Source of the DNA: an uncultured Desulfomonile sp.
GTDB taxonomy: Bacteria > Desulfobacterota > Desulfomonilia > Desulfomonilales > Desulfomonilaceae
Assembly (NCBI GenBank): GCA_903952205.1
Contig: CAJBEZ010000037.1
Location: 1 to 64,000, forward strand
Length of the DNA: 64,000 bases
Direction of reading: 5' to 3'
Under the pieces are notes generated by a model. It was not told the origin of the DNA, ran no database searches, and saw only the letters and a list, made by a program, of their open reading frames with translations. Shown here in pieces: positions 8,444 to 19,139 of the stretch. Each line of letters starts with the position of its first letter. Positions within the stretch are counted from its first letter, which is position 1. The translations under genes and the position numbers were made by a program.

Positions 8444-9151
8444 TCACTTTTTCAGCTTTCCCAGCATCGCAAGTAACCATCTGTGAATAGGCGCCATATC
8501 CTCAAAGCTCTTGAAACAATAATCGATGATATCCTTTGAGTAAAAAGCTTCCGGTATGGGGGTTTCATAAAAAGCTACCAGTCCCCCATACAGTAATAGG
8601 TCCGAGTTTTTGTGATCTTTTTCGAATCCCCTTGGAGTTTTTTTGTATTTTTTCACTCCGATTTCATACTTTGCTTTGACCTGAATTTCCTCCAGGGCTT
8701 TCCTCAAGTCTTCGCCAAGCTTCGGATCAACAACGCAGTCCCTGTAAAGTTCCAGAATCTCTTTTGAGAAACAGTGATTCCCTACTCCCAACATCAGATT
8801 TGGCGGCTCCAGGTGGAAATAGTAACCGGGACAATCCATTTTGGGCAGATGGCCCTCCCAAAAAAAGACACCCAGATGAGTCTTGTAAGGACTCTTGTCT
8901 TTACTGAATCTTATATCGCGAAATGGACGAAATATTGATCGGTTATATCTGGTGTCAGCAACTATGGCCGGGGATATTTTCCTGAGTTCCTTGCCCATTT
9001 CTTTCACGAATAGGCGCGCCGGTTCCATAACATATTTCTCAGAATCAGTTTTGTGTTCTTCGAACCATGCCTTGGAATTATTGTCTCGCAATTGGTTATA
9101 GAACTCTACGCTTTCTACGGAAAAACCTTTAAAGTCATCGTCAAAAGCCAT
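8444..9151 (-). CDS. DUF2461 / TIGR02453 family protein
   Basis: A 235-residue soluble protein of the DUF2461 family, recognised by the opening FSVESVEFYNQLRDNNSKAW, by RDIRFSKDKSPYKTHLGVFF and by the GGYYFHLEP-like segment (here PGYYFHLEPPN). Its length is normal for the family. The biochemical function is not established. I chose the ATG at 9151 (MAFDDDF) because AAGGAGA lies about 9 bases upstream; an in-frame ATG at 9172 lacks such a site. It is a single gene converging on the permease gene. Confidence 0.8.
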   Translation of the reverse strand: MAFDDDFKGFSVESVEFYNQLRDNNSKAWFEEHKTDSEKYVMEPARLFVKEMGKELRKISPAIVADTRYNRSIFRPFRDIRFSKDKSPYKTHLGVFFWEGHLPKMDCPGYYFHLEPPNLMLGVGNHCFSKEILELYRDCVVDPKLGEDLRKALEEIQVKAKYEIGVKKYKKTPRGFEKDHKNSDLLLYGGLVAFYETPIPEAFYSKDIIDYCFKSFEDMAPIHRWLLAMLGKLKK

Positions 9152-9470
9152 CGATATCGTTCTCCTTTTCAAACTCTACAGGTATTTAAAAAGTAAAAAT
9201 TGTCTGGTGCGGGAAATCGTGACCACAATAAATATAGTTAAATTAAGCAACTGCTATTATAACATGATAACATTTATATATTTTAGATAGTTACATGTAT
9301 AAATCGTAACCATAATTTCTTAGAAAGCTTGACATATATTTCTCAAAAGTTTAAAAGGGCTTTTCGCTGTGATGCCATCGACATTTTGGCGAAGAGGGAT
9401 CCCTAGCCCTCAATCTTTCAAAGGACTCGGCCTATCGTGCCAAACAACGTTTACCAAAGATTGGAGTTTT
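9152..9470. promoter_or_regulatory. A/T-rich divergent intergenic region with a promoter
   Basis: A very A/T-rich gap between divergent genes. On the plus strand TTGACA (9329-9334) is followed after 17 bases by TAAAAG (9352-9357), a plausible sigma-70 promoter about 115 bases before the start at 9471. Nothing else is recognisable. Confidence 0.45.
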
Positions 9471-10082
9471 ATGCGATTATTAAAGATATTGATTTTGATG
9501 GTCATCCCTACTGTTTGTTCCGCTACAAATCACCAGGAATATTTTGACACATACCTCAAAGATCTCACAAAAAAACTAAATTCAAAAGAATATCCGGGAC
9601 CATTAGGCAAAGAAGTCGCTAAAGTCGCCCTGGCCAGACAATCGTTGGAGGATGGTATCAGCAGAAGTTGCAACGTGAGTATTCCCGGGATCTCTACAGG
9701 TGGTTTTAATAAGGAAATAGTAGACAACACCATATCAGACAGCGGTCTTTCTGTGAGTCACGCTTTTGATTCAGATGGAGGCCGTTTTTACGTTTTTAAG
9801 GGGAATCAGGCTAACATTTATTCAGCATTATGCATAAGCAAACTTTTCAATTACTATGTGAAAAAGTTTCTTTCGAAAGACCACAAGGATTGGTTGCAGG
9901 CGAAAGAAGTATCCAGAGCCATATCTATGGATCCTGATTCATTTGAACTGAACCACCGGTTTTTTATTCAACTAAAACCGGATCAGATAATTAAGAAGGC
10001 AAATAGGTTGTACGGCCCAAAACACGATTCTGTTATCGGAATTGCGAATCAGTTCGGATCCAGAGATATTAATCTGAACTGA
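9471..10082 (+). CDS. hypothetical secreted protein
   Basis: A 203-residue protein beginning MRLLKILILMVIPTVCSA, a typical signal peptide, with a mature part that I do not recognise. The mature region is mixed alpha/beta by eye, with two cysteines (in SRSCNVS and ALCISK) that could form a disulfide. I chose the ATG at 9471 because GGAG precedes it by 5 bases and the signal peptide then starts at residue 1; an upstream GTG at 9369 would bury it. The next gene begins 14 bases after the stop, so the two are probably co-transcribed. Confidence 0.65.
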   Translation: MRLLKILILMVIPTVCSATNHQEYFDTYLKDLTKKLNSKEYPGPLGKEVAKVALARQSLEDGISRSCNVSIPGISTGGFNKEIVDNTISDSGLSVSHAFDSDGGRFYVFKGNQANIYSALCISKLFNYYVKKFLSKDHKDWLQAKEVSRAISMDPDSFELNHRFFIQLKPDQIIKKANRLYGPKHDSVIGIANQFGSRDINLN

Positions 10083-10096
10083 TTGGAGAAGAAAAA

Positions 10097-11002
10097 ATGA
10101 AGATCCTGATAAGCGGCGGTAGCGGATTTGTCGGATCGAACCTCACTAATCTCCTTCTCGATAAAGGGTACGAGGTTACTGTCATGTCGCGCAATCCTGG
10201 CAAAGGGTCGAATTTGCCTCCTCAGGTCAAGACACTTGCCGCTGACGCGATGAAGCCCGGACCATGGCAGGCGCAGTTGGCGCTCCATGACGCTGTTGTA
10301 AACCTTGCTGGAGTATCCGTAAATAAGCGGTGGGATGAAAATCACAAGAAAATGTTGCGAGATAGCCGGATTATGACGACACGCAATGTTGTCAACGCAT
10401 TATCCAGCGAAAAGAACCGCGTAACAACGTTAATCAACGCCTCAGGTGTGGGGTTTTACGGATACACAAAAGACGAACAGCTTACAGAAAAAGCTCCTCC
10501 CGGTAGATCTGATTTTCTGTCGGGGCTGGCTCAGGATTGGGAGAATGAAGCCATTAAGACCAAGGACTATGGAGTCAGACTGGTAATAGCCAGAATTGGC
10601 ATAGTCCTAGGAAAGGATGGCGGCGCACTGGCCGAAATGACCCGACCCTTCCGCTTTTTCGTTGGAGGCCCTTTAGGAAACGGGAAGCAATGGTTTCCGT
10701 GGATTCACGTAAAAGACCTGTGCCGGGCAATTCTGTTCTCGATAGAGAACGCGACTATGTCAGGTCCCATGAATTGTGTCGCTCCAAACCCGGTTAGAAA
10801 CGCGGACCTGGCAAAAGCTATAGGCAAGGCGCTGGGCAGGCCGTCGTTCTTTCCGGCCCCTGCGTTCATGATCAGATTGATCCTAGGGGAGTTTGGATCG
10901 GTAATCCTGGAAGGTCAAAGGGCTATTCCTCAAGCGCTTCTCGCCGGTGGGTTTAAATTCGAATTCAGGGATATTGACGCAGCTCTTAGGGATATTTTGT
11001 GA
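10097..11002 (+). CDS. TIGR01777 family NAD(P)-binding epimerase/reductase
   Basis: A 301-residue extended short-chain dehydrogenase of the TIGR01777 family (E. coli YfcH-like). The N-terminal Rossmann motif is GGSGFVGSNL (residues 7-16); ASGVGFYGYTKDE holds the usual catalytic region; the C-terminal DUF1731 part includes RAILFSIENATMSGPMN and VILEGQRAIPQALLAGGFKF. The substrate is unknown; relatives have been linked loosely to cell division and nucleotide-sugar chemistry. AGAAGAA lies just before the ATG. It follows the small secreted protein in the same direction. Confidence 0.88.
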   Translation: MKILISGGSGFVGSNLTNLLLDKGYEVTVMSRNPGKGSNLPPQVKTLAADAMKPGPWQAQLALHDAVVNLAGVSVNKRWDENHKKMLRDSRIMTTRNVVNALSSEKNRVTTLINASGVGFYGYTKDEQLTEKAPPGRSDFLSGLAQDWENEAIKTKDYGVRLVIARIGIVLGKDGGALAEMTRPFRFFVGGPLGNGKQWFPWIHVKDLCRAILFSIENATMSGPMNCVAPNPVRNADLAKAIGKALGRPSFFPAPAFMIRLILGEFGSVILEGQRAIPQALLAGGFKFEFRDIDAALRDIL

Positions 11003-11063
11003 AATGGTCGTCATCGGTGAGGCATAAGCGGCCGTAATACCCCATTATCCTAGTGGATGCGCA

Positions 11064-11540
11064 TCAGTTCAGCCGCCAGACCATGAAGTTTAGAACCGCT
11101 GCAATGCTCGCCCAAAGCAGATAGGGGACCATCAACACACCTGCGGTTAGTGATATTCTCCAGAAACTGATCAATGTCATGAGAATTGCTATCCATAAAA
11201 AAATGATTTCAACGAGGGCAAGCCCCGGGCTTCGTAGACCAAAAAAAAGAAACGACCAACCGGCGTTCAAAAAAAGCTGGACAGCATAAATCCCCAGTGG
11301 ACGTCGCTGTTCAATTAGGCCGCCACTTAACCATACAGTCCATGCGGCTATTGCCATTGTGGCGTACAAAATTGTCCACACCAACGCTATAGTGGCCCCG
11401 GAAGGAGTCCAGGTTGGTTTGCTCAGGGAAGGGTACCAAGCTGCAAGGGACATGTTAGTAAAAAAACTACCCAGCCAGGCCACAGAGTAGACTAATCCCA
11501 GGCTCACCACAAGTCCCAGTATTTGTTTGGTTTTACTCAT
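11064..11540 (-). CDS. TspO/MBR family membrane protein
   Basis: A 158-residue Trp-rich protein with five predicted membrane helices, typical of TspO (translocator protein/benzodiazepine-receptor homologue). Marker segments are WYPSLSKPTWTPSG, VWTILYATMAIAAW and LFLNAGWSFLFFGLRSPG. Bacterial TspO proteins bind porphyrins and can affect tetrapyrrole handling or stress responses. I chose the ATG at 11540, which gives the usual family length; an upstream in-frame start at 11672 would add a 44-residue polar extension not typical of the family. It is divergent from nuoA, with 276 bases between the two starts. Confidence 0.88.
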   Translation of the reverse strand: MSKTKQILGLVVSLGLVYSVAWLGSFFTNMSLAAWYPSLSKPTWTPSGATIALVWTILYATMAIAAWTVWLSGGLIEQRRPLGIYAVQLFLNAGWSFLFFGLRSPGLALVEIIFLWIAILMTLISFWRISLTAGVLMVPYLLWASIAAVLNFMVWRLN

Positions 11541-11816
11541 TTTGTCTTGGCTCTTTCTGCTACAATTCCATTCAATCTTTAAACTTAGCATTTCGGATAC
11601 GAATTGACGCCAATTCAATGTAACAGAATTTCTGTAATAAACAGCATGCGCAAATCTTTTTTCTTGCGGCATTTTTTGTCCCCTTTAGATACAAATCACA
11701 AAATCAGTTACAGTTATGGCATTGCGATCTGGCTCGATTGGTGATTCGGCGGCTAAGAAATCATCTTAACAAATTAATTTCGGAAATTTTCTGTTTTGTT
11801 GTTATATTGAACAATC

Positions 11817-12224
11817 GTGGGGATCATCTTGGGACAACAATATGGAGACCTGATTTTGTTGAATACCGCCTTGTGGCCTTTGGCCCTCTATTTCTTTTCC
11901 GCCATTGCCCTTGCAGTTATAATAATTGGGTTTTCCTACCTTTTAGGGGAGAGCCACAAAGAGAGAACTACCGGCGATCCCTATGAGTCCGGCATCGTTG
12001 TGACAGGAAGCTCGCATGTTCGTCTCAATGCGCCCTTCTATTTGATAGCGGTTTTCTTTGTAATTTTCGATCTAGAGACTCTTTTTGTTATTTCCTGGGC
12101 AGTGGCGATTCGCGAATTGGGGTGGCCAGGGTACATTGAAATGTTGATCTTCATTAGCGTTCTTTTTGTTTCTCTCATCTATCTTTGGCGTTTGGGGGCG
12201 CTGGATTTGCGCAAACACAGTTGA
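11817..12224 (+). CDS. nuoA: NADH-quinone oxidoreductase subunit A
   Basis: A 135-residue membrane subunit of complex I with three helices. DPYESGIVVTGSSHVRLNAP and FVIFDLETLFVISWAV are the diagnostic conserved segments. It sits in the membrane arm next to NuoH/J/K. It is the first gene of the 13-gene nuo operon. The start is uncertain: GTG at 11817 gives the longest frame, and a TTG at 11829 is preceded by GGGGATC. No clear promoter was found immediately upstream, although TTATATTG lies about 15 bases before the GTG. Confidence 0.93.
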   Translation: MGIILGQQYGDLILLNTALWPLALYFFSAIALAVIIIGFSYLLGESHKERTTGDPYESGIVVTGSSHVRLNAPFYLIAVFFVIFDLETLFVISWAVAIRELGWPGYIEMLIFISVLFVSLIYLWRLGALDLRKHS

Positions 12225-12233
12225 AAGGATTCC

Positions 12234-12890
12234 ATGGACAGAAAAGAAGACGCCATGCGTCGGCGTCTGACAAAACTGAATCCGGATGGGGCCCAAGAAG
12301 CTGGAACCTCGCTTGAAGAAGCCGTAAAGGCTAGTGTTATCCTTACAAAGTTACAGGATCTGGTCGCATGGGGCCGTAAATACTCGATTTGGCCTTTTAA
12401 CTTCGGCCTGTCATGTTGCTACGTTGAGATGGCTACTTCCTTTACAAGCAGGTACGACGTTGCCAGATTCGGATCAGAAGTCATTCGAGGGACTCCCCGT
12501 GAAGCGGATTTGATGGTAATCGCCGGGACCGTCTTCATCAAGATGGCCCCCATTATCAGAAGAATGTACCAGCAAATGATGGAGCCCCGCTGGGTAATTT
12601 CCATGGGGTCTTGCGCCAATTCCGGAGGGATGTATGATATTTACAGCGTTGTTCAGGGCGTGGACAAATTCCTTCCTGTAGATGTTTATGTGCCCGGTTG
12701 CCCTCCTCGGCCAGACGCTTTTCTGGAGGGATTAACGCTTTTGCAAGACGCAGTGGGTGAAGAGCGCCGCCCTCTTAGCAGATTCGTCGGGCCTCAGAAT
12801 ATAGTCCGTCCGCAAAGACCGTCAATGCGGGATCTCAAGAGAGACGCGAGGAATCGCATGACAACGCTTCCGTCCCCTGATGAGCTTTAG
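12234..12890 (+). CDS. nuoB: NADH-quinone oxidoreductase subunit B
   Basis: A 218-residue peripheral-arm subunit holding the terminal cluster N2, which passes electrons to quinone. The four cluster cysteines are present: the tandem pair C61-C62 (GLSCCYVEM), C127 (GSCANSGG) and C156 (VPGCPPRPD). AAGGA precedes the ATG. It begins 9 bases after nuoA and its last 11 bases overlap the longest possible nuoCD frame. The N-terminal 35 residues are polar and longer than in most homologues. Confidence 0.96.
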   Translation: MDRKEDAMRRRLTKLNPDGAQEAGTSLEEAVKASVILTKLQDLVAWGRKYSIWPFNFGLSCCYVEMATSFTSRYDVARFGSEVIRGTPREADLMVIAGTVFIKMAPIIRRMYQQMMEPRWVISMGSCANSGGMYDIYSVVQGVDKFLPVDVYVPGCPPRPDAFLEGLTLLQDAVGEERRPLSRFVGPQNIVRPQRPSMRDLKRDARNRMTTLPSPDEL

Positions 12891-14658
12891 GAGGCTTTTC
12901 CCAAATCTCATGGATCAAAATACGGACATACTACAGGAATTACGACTAAAGTTTGGCGAACTAACATTTACGCCCCAGGTTACTCTTGATAATGTTCCCA
13001 CTATCTGGGCGCCCCAGGAAAAAGTTTGTGATGTCCTGCGCTTCTTGAAAAACGAAATTCCCAGTCCATACAGAATGCTCTACGATATGACCGCCATCGA
13101 CGAGAGACTTCGTATACACAAGGCCGGCCATCCGAACAGCGATTTTACGATTGTCTATCATCTGCTGTCATTTGAACGTAACGCCGACATCCGGATCAAG
13201 ACGCCTCTCACTGGAGAAAACCCTTCCCTCGGTAGTATTGTGGATATCTGGCAATCAGCCAACTGGTACGAGCGAGAAATCTGGGATCTTTTCGGAATCC
13301 GCTTTGAAGGACACCCACATCTCAGGCGAATTCTTATGCCACCAACATGGGAAGGCCATCCACTGCGCAAGGAACATCCAGCAAGAGCGACAGAATTGGG
13401 GCCTTTTGAGTTGCCCGAGGACAAAGCTGAATTTCTGGAAAACGCTTTACAGTTCCACCCAGAGGAATGGGGCATGAAACTTGGCGCCGAAGACACTGAT
13501 TTCATGTTTCTGAATTTGGGTCCTCAACATCCAGGCACTCATGGGTTACTTCGAATAATTCTTGCGCTGGACGGCGAGGAAATAGCGGACTCGGCTTTGG
13601 ACATAGGCTACCATCACAGGGGCGCGGAGAAGATGGGTGAACGGCAATCATGGCATACATTCATCCCGTATACAGACAGGATAGACTATCTTGGCGGGGT
13701 GATGAACAATTTCGCCTACGTTCAGGCTGTCGAGGCTCTTGCCGGGATTAACGCGCCTGAAAAAGCGCAGATGATCCGAATCATGATGGCTGAATTTTTC
13801 CGTATTGCGAGTCACCTCGTTTGGTACGGCACATTTGCGCAAGATTTAGGCGCGATGTCACCGGTTTTTTATATGTTCAATGACCGGGAACGTGTATTCG
13901 ACATCGTTTCCGCTATTACAGGCGGTCGGATGCACCCGGCCTGGTTTCGAATTGGGGGAGTTTCTCAAGACTTGCCCAAGGGTTGGGATACACTGGTTAA
14001 AGAGTTCATCGACTATTTTCCTGCGAGGTTGGCAGAGTACGACAAGTTGGTCATGCAAAACCGGATCTTTAAGGCACGGACTCAAGGTGTCGGCGCCTAC
14101 AGTCTGGATGAAGCGATAGATTGGGGCGTAACGGGCCCGGGTTTACGGGCGTGCGGGCTTGACTGGGATTTTCGGAAAAAAAGACCCTATTCAGGATACG
14201 ATCAGATCGAATTCGATGTGCCGACGGCTCAAAAGGGTGATAGTTACGATCGCGCGGTTGTAAGAGTGGAGGAACTGAGACAGAGCCTCAGAATCATCGA
14301 ACAATGCGTAAAAAACATGCCCGCCGGCCCTTACAAGTCAGACCATCCTCTCACGACTCCACCTCGTAAAGAGCGTACGATGAAGGACATCGAAACACTA
14401 ATCACGCATTTTCTAAGTGTAAGCTGGGGGCCGGTTATTCCACCCGGCGAGGCGTGTTTCAGAATCGAAGCCACCAAAGGGGCCAATAGTTACTATCTGA
14501 TCAGTGATGGAAACACTATGGCGTACCGTGTTAGAATAAGAACCCCATCTTTCGCCCATCTCCAGATGATCCCTTCCATCACCAAAGGATTAACAATAGC
14601 TGATCTCATCGCAATCCTTGGGAGTGTGGATTACGTATTGGCGGATGTGGACCGGTAA
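12880..14658 (+). CDS. nuoCD: fused NADH-quinone oxidoreductase subunits C and D
   Basis: A 592-residue fusion of NuoC (about 1-190; motif [22 protein letters not shown]) and NuoD (about 205-592; [28 protein letters not shown]), the 49-kDa subunit that forms the quinone pocket with NuoB. The fusion and length match the E. coli type (about 600 residues) rather than the separate genes of most bacteria. Two starts are possible: ATG 12880, overlapping nuoB, or ATG 12910, 15 bases after AGGAGG (12889-12894). The second would give 582 residues. Confidence 0.95.
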   Translation: MSFRRLFPNLMDQNTDILQELRLKFGELTFTPQVTLDNVPTIWAPQEKVCDVLRFLKNEIPSPYRMLYDMTAIDERLRIHKAGHPNSDFTIVYHLLSFERNADIRIKTPLTGENPSLGSIVDIWQSANWYEREIWDLFGIRFEGHPHLRRILMPPTWEGHPLRKEHPARATELGPFELPEDKAEFLENALQFHPEEWGMKLGAEDTDFMFLNLGPQHPGTHGLLRIILALDGEEIADSALDIGYHHRGAEKMGERQSWHTFIPYTDRIDYLGGVMNNFAYVQAVEALAGINAPEKAQMIRIMMAEFFRIASHLVWYGTFAQDLGAMSPVFYMFNDRERVFDIVSAITGGRMHPAWFRIGGVSQDLPKGWDTLVKEFIDYFPARLAEYDKLVMQNRIFKARTQGVGAYSLDEAIDWGVTGPGLRACGLDWDFRKKRPYSGYDQIEFDVPTAQKGDSYDRAVVRVEELRQSLRIIEQCVKNMPAGPYKSDHPLTTPPRKERTMKDIETLITHFLSVSWGPVIPPGEACFRIEATKGANSYYLISDGNTMAYRVRIRTPSFAHLQMIPSITKGLTIADLIAILGSVDYVLADVDR

Positions 14659-14660
14659 AA

Positions 14661-15131
14661 ATGGAAATGCTTTCCGACGAGATAAAATCCGAGATACAAT
14701 GCGGAACTGGCGCATGCCCTACAAGACGATGCGCGATTCTTGAAGCCCTTGAAATAGTTCAGAGGCGTCACGGATGGGTCTCTGATGAAAGGCTCAAGGC
14801 GGTAGCTGATTTTCTGAACTTAACCGTTGAAGAGGTAGACGGGGTCGCCACTTTCTACAACCGGATTTTCCGAAGACCCGTAGGACGCCATGTAATTCTC
14901 GTTTGTGACAGCGTAAGCTGCTGGATAATGGGGTTTGAAAACATTCTTGTTCATATAACCAAGAGATTGGGTATAGGGTTCGGGGAAACGACGCCGGATG
15001 GTCGTTTTACTTTGTTGCCGATTCAGTGTCTTGGAGCGTGCGAGCAGGCTCCGGCCATAATGATTGACGGAACTTTGCATGGCGACCTCACCCCCGACAA
15101 AATTGATGAAATACTCAAAGGGTACGAATAG
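14661..15131 (+). CDS. nuoE: NADH-quinone oxidoreductase subunit E
   Basis: A 156-residue thioredoxin-like [2Fe-2S] subunit (cluster N1a). Ligands are the CDSVSC pair and the CLGAC pair near the C-terminus; the helical N-terminal domain contains AILEALEIVQRRHGWVSDE. It works with NuoF and NuoG in the NADH-oxidising module at the tip of the peripheral arm. It starts two bases after the nuoCD stop. Confidence 0.95.
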   Translation: MEMLSDEIKSEIQCGTGACPTRRCAILEALEIVQRRHGWVSDERLKAVADFLNLTVEEVDGVATFYNRIFRRPVGRHVILVCDSVSCWIMGFENILVHITKRLGIGFGETTPDGRFTLLPIQCLGACEQAPAIMIDGTLHGDLTPDKIDEILKGYE

Positions 15132-15139
15132 ACAGACAG

Positions 15140-16414
15140 ATGGAACGACCTCTCACCAATCATATAGATAAGGGAAGAGAGCCTCTCAACCTGGCTGAAT
15201 ATGAGAGAGTAGGCGGATATAAGGCCTTGCGTGAATCTCTCACATCCCTAACCCAGGAAAATATTCTGCAACTGGTCAAGGATTCGAACCTTCGGGGAAG
15301 AGGCGGGGCCGGTTTCCCCACCGGTCTGAAGTGGAGTTCCATGCCGTCTTCGTCAAATAGCCCGAGGCCCAGGTACGTGATAGTCGATGCGGATGAAATG
15401 GAGCCAGGCGCATTCAAGGACAGAATATTAATAGAGGGAAACCCGCATCAATTGATTGAAGGGATGATAATATGCGCATACGTGGTCGATAGTGAAATCG
15501 GGTACATCTTCATAAGATCTGAATACACCCTGGCCGCAAAGCGACTTAAGAGGGCTATCGCCGAAGCATATGAGAAGGGTTACCTGGGATTCAACATTCT
15601 TGGATCAGGCTTCAATTTTGAATTAAGGTTGCACATAAGTTCAGGCAGGTACATTTGCGGTGAAGGGACAGCTTTGACGAATTCTCTTGAAGGCAACAGA
15701 GCTGTTCCCAGACATAAAACGCCCCGTCAAACTGAGTCCGGGCTCTGGGGTATGCCGACGCTGTTAAACAACGTTGAAACTCTTTGCAATATTCCGCACA
15801 TTGTCGATAAGGGGGCCGAGTGGTTCAAAAGCCTCAGCAAATGTAAGGACGGTGGGACCAAAATCTTCGGCGTAAGCGGAAAAGTAAAAAAGCCCGGAGC
15901 GTGGGAACTCCCAATGGGAACAACCATCAGGGAAATCCTGGAAGAACACGCCGGCGGCATGCGCGATGGGGTGAGATTTCGGGGGGTCCTTCCCGGAGGA
16001 GGTTCGACAGAATTCCTTGTTGAACAACACCTTGATGTTCAGATGGATTATGATTCAGTCCAAAAAGCCGGGAGCCGATTCGGCACGGGAACAATGATAG
16101 CGCTGGACGATCATACATGCCCGGTTGGAATGGTTCATAACCTGGAAAGCTTTTTCGCCAGGGAATCCTGTGGATGGTGCACGCCCTGCAGGGAAGGATT
16201 GCCTTGGACCGCACGGATTCTCAAGGCCATTGAAGACGGTCGTGGCGAACCTGATGATCTGAAGGTCCTTGAATCTCATACAAAATTGCTCGGGCCCGGT
16301 CGAACTTTTTGCGCTCTTGCGCCAGGAGCCATGGAGCCGTTGCAAAGCGCATTGAAATTTTTCAGAGAAGACTTTGAACGACATATAACGGATAAGCGTT
16401 GTCCCTGGAGATAA
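15140..16414 (+). CDS. nuoF: NADH-quinone oxidoreductase subunit F (NADH/FMN)
   Basis: A 424-residue flavoprotein that binds FMN, NADH and cluster N3. The glycine-rich GRGGAGFPTGLKW (53-65), the VDADEMEPGAFKDR segment and the N3 ligands (ESCGWCTPCREG plus the later Cys in GRTFCALAPG) are intact, and the sequence tracks the E. coli type closely. The family motif CGEET reads CGEGT here (173-177): Gly176 (codon GGG, 15665-15667) replaces the second Glu, and the usual KPPFPA that follows is KTPRQT. In well-studied complex I this Glu lies by the adenosine ribose of NADH and disfavours NADPH, so nucleotide preference may be altered. Confidence 0.95.
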   Translation: MERPLTNHIDKGREPLNLAEYERVGGYKALRESLTSLTQENILQLVKDSNLRGRGGAGFPTGLKWSSMPSSSNSPRPRYVIVDADEMEPGAFKDRILIEGNPHQLIEGMIICAYVVDSEIGYIFIRSEYTLAAKRLKRAIAEAYEKGYLGFNILGSGFNFELRLHISSGRYICGEGTALTNSLEGNRAVPRHKTPRQTESGLWGMPTLLNNVETLCNIPHIVDKGAEWFKSLSKCKDGGTKIFGVSGKVKKPGAWELPMGTTIREILEEHAGGMRDGVRFRGVLPGGGSTEFLVEQHLDVQMDYDSVQKAGSRFGTGTMIALDDHTCPVGMVHNLESFFARESCGWCTPCREGLPWTARILKAIEDGRGEPDDLKVLESHTKLLGPGRTFCALAPGAMEPLQSALKFFREDFERHITDKRCPWR

Positions 16415-16417
16415 GAC

Positions 16418-19138
16418 TTGGCCAGAATTTATATAGACAATGTCCAGTATGAAGTTCCTGAAGGACAGAATATCCTCAGCGCATGCCTCTCCCTGGGCTT
16501 CGACATCCCGTATTTCTGTTGGCATCCAGCGTTGCGCTCCGTCGGATCCTGCCGGATGTGCGCAGTAAAGCAATTCCGTGATGAAAATGACGCCCGCGGC
16601 CACATTGTCATGTCCTGTATGACCCCTGCGGACGACGGAACAAGGATTTCTATCGATGACAACGATGTCAGGGAGTTTCGAGCCGGGGTTATTGAATGGC
16701 TTATGATAAACCATCCCCATGATTGCCCGGTCTGTGACGAGGGCGGGGAATGCCATCTCCAGGACATGACGGTAATGTCCGGTCATGTCTATCGCCGATA
16801 TCGGTTCAAAAAAAGGACATATCTAAATCAGAATTTAGGACCTTTTATCAATCACGAGATGAACCGCTGCATCCAGTGCTACCGGTGCGTCAGGTTTTAT
16901 AGGGATTACGCCGGAGGAAGAGACTTTAACGTCTTTGGGATAAACAACCGGATTTATTTCGGTAGATGTAATGATGGGACCCTTGAAAACGAATTCAGTG
17001 GAAATCTGGTTGAAGTATGTCCTACCGGGGTATTCACAGACAAAACATTGAGGAAACATTATGCCCGTAAATGGGACATGCAAACAGCCCCTTCAATTTG
17101 TCCACATTGCGGGTTGGGCTGCAACATCATTGTCGGCGAAAGATATGGCTCATTGCGCAGAATCCTTAATAAATACAATCATGACGTGAATGGTTATTTC
17201 CTTTGTGATCGTGGCCGGTTCGGATATGAATTTGTAGACGGTCCATCCCGAATCCGGCAACCACTCTCAAGACATGATGGTGACCGCTCCGACGGCTCGT
17301 TGAAGGCTGTTGAGAAGAAAGAAGCTCTCGACCTGTTCAAAGGAATCTCGATGGATAGCGCCCGAACACTGGGGATAGGTTCTCCCAGGGCCACACTGGA
17401 AGCGAATTTCTCTTTAAGACAGCTTGTAGGGGCGGAGAATTTTTGCTGCGGCATGTCCGAGCATGAGGAGAGGCTGGTCTCATCAATAATCGACATTCTT
17501 CGGAATGGGCCTACCTATTCACCTTCACTCCGGGACGTGGAAATGTGCGACGCCGTTCTGATTCTAGGTGAGGACGTTACCAATGTCGCGCCACGGATGG
17601 CTCTGTCCTTGCGTCAGTCGGTTCGCGAAAAACCAATGGAAATAGCCGACAGTTTAAGGATCCCACGGTGGGCCGACGCATCTGTTCGTCAGGCTGTTCA
17701 AGACGAGAAGGGACCTTTGTTCATTGTGAGTCCCATGGGCTCCGGACTGGATGATATTGCGGCAAGAACACTTCATATCGCCCCTGATGATATTGCCAGG
17801 CTGGGGTTTCAGGTCGCGCACGAAATTGACCCAGACTCCCCACCAGTATTAGACCTGCCAGATGAACTCGGAAGATTTGCCGCTCACATTAGCGCCGCCC
17901 TTAAAAGCTCAAGGCGACCATTGATAGTTTCCGGGACAAGTTGCGGAACCCTATCCGTAATTCAGGCTGCGGCTAACATAGCCTGGTCGTTGAGCAGAAC
18001 TGAAAGGATAGCCGCATTATCTTACACATTGCCTGAATGCAATACTTTGGGGCTACGCCTTATTGGCGGGCTGAGCATGACGGATTGCTTTCAAAAAGTC
18101 CTTTCGGGCGAGGTCGATAGCCTGATTATCCTTGAGAATGATCTCTACCGGCGGGCGGAAGCCCTGTTGGTCAAGGGTGTTTTGGCAAAATGCAAACACG
18201 TTATAGTGATAGACCACATCTTGAACCGAACCGGCAAAGAATCAGACCTGATATTGCCTGCAGGGACCTTTGCCGAGACCACGGGCACACTGGTAAGCAG
18301 TGAGGGAAGATGTCAGCGTCAATTCAGCGTTATGCCACCGGCAGGCCAGACTCAGGAAAGCCGAATCTGGATATCGGATGTAATGGCAGCGCTCGGTAAA
18401 GATTCTGCCGTTAATTATTCCACTATTGAAAATATAGCGTCAGAGATTGCAAGAGAATTTCCTGTCTTTAAAGACCTGACAGAGGTATCTCCACCGGTGA
18501 ATTTCCGGGTGTTTGGGCAGAAAATACCCCGCCAGGCCCATCGTTACAGTGGACGGACTGCGATGCCGGCTAATGTTACCGTCCATGAACCTAAACCACC
18601 TGACGACCCTGAATCGCCTCTGTCGTTTTCTATGGAAGGTTACTCCGGTATTCCTCCAGCTTCTGTTACCCCTCGGTTTTGGGCCCCCTCATGGAACTCA
18701 TGCCAGGCTGTGAACAAGTTTCAGAAGGAAATTGCAGGGGTTTCTACGGGAGGAGATTCTGGTAAGCGCCTAATTGAACCATTGACAACCGAAAACGGGG
18801 TTTATTTCAGTGAACTTCCAGAGGCGTTCAACTTTGACAATACCAAATGGGTCGTAATCCAGTCGTTTCACATATTCGGCTCCGAAGAACTCAGTTCGCT
18901 TGGGGATTCTGTCTCACAGAGAATTCCGAATCCTTATATCGGCCTGAACGGTGATGACGCAGCGTCTTTAGGCAAGGATAATGGATGCATGGCGCAACTA
19001 ATCATAGGAAATGTTTCGCTGAAGCTTCCCGTAAGAATCATCCCGACGCTTTGCAGTGGGCTGATTGCGCTGCCGGTCGGGATTCCCGGTCTGGAAGGTG
19101 TAAATCTGCCTGCCATGGGAAAAATAATGGAAGACTGA
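16418..19138 (+). CDS. nuoG: NADH-quinone oxidoreductase subunit G
   Basis: A 906-residue iron-sulfur subunit, the same size as the E. coli protein. Ligands seen are N1b (C34, C45, C48, C67), N5 (H99, C103, C106, C112), N4 (C151, C154, C157, C201) and the extra cluster N7 (C228, C231, C235, C263), which is found only in some bacteria. The rest is a molybdopterin-oxidoreductase-like domain without an expected cofactor role. The start is a TTG with GGAG seven bases upstream (16407-16410), three bases after nuoF. Residues about 680-740 form a Pro-rich, probably flexible linker before the C-terminal domain. Confidence 0.95.
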   Translation: MARIYIDNVQYEVPEGQNILSACLSLGFDIPYFCWHPALRSVGSCRMCAVKQFRDENDARGHIVMSCMTPADDGTRISIDDNDVREFRAGVIEWLMINHPHDCPVCDEGGECHLQDMTVMSGHVYRRYRFKKRTYLNQNLGPFINHEMNRCIQCYRCVRFYRDYAGGRDFNVFGINNRIYFGRCNDGTLENEFSGNLVEVCPTGVFTDKTLRKHYARKWDMQTAPSICPHCGLGCNIIVGERYGSLRRILNKYNHDVNGYFLCDRGRFGYEFVDGPSRIRQPLSRHDGDRSDGSLKAVEKKEALDLFKGISMDSARTLGIGSPRATLEANFSLRQLVGAENFCCGMSEHEERLVSSIIDILRNGPTYSPSLRDVEMCDAVLILGEDVTNVAPRMALSLRQSVREKPMEIADSLRIPRWADASVRQAVQDEKGPLFIVSPMGSGLDDIAARTLHIAPDDIARLGFQVAHEIDPDSPPVLDLPDELGRFAAHISAALKSSRRPLIVSGTSCGTLSVIQAAANIAWSLSRTERIAALSYTLPECNTLGLRLIGGLSMTDCFQKVLSGEVDSLIILENDLYRRAEALLVKGVLAKCKHVIVIDHILNRTGKESDLILPAGTFAETTGTLVSSEGRCQRQFSVMPPAGQTQESRIWISDVMAALGKDSAVNYSTIENIASEIAREFPVFKDLTEVSPPVNFRVFGQKIPRQAHRYSGRTAMPANVTVHEPKPPDDPESPLSFSMEGYSGIPPASVTPRFWAPSWNSCQAVNKFQKEIAGVSTGGDSGKRLIEPLTTENGVYFSELPEAFNFDNTKWVVIQSFHIFGSEELSSLGDSVSQRIPNPYIGLNGDDAASLGKDNGCMAQLIIGNVSLKLPVRIIPTLCSGLIALPVGIPGLEGVNLPAMGKIMED

Positions 19139-19139
19139 A

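Noticed and set aside
13158-13505. minus-strand frames inside nuoCD and other nuo genes
   Set aside because: They are antisense shadows of strongly conserved nuo genes.
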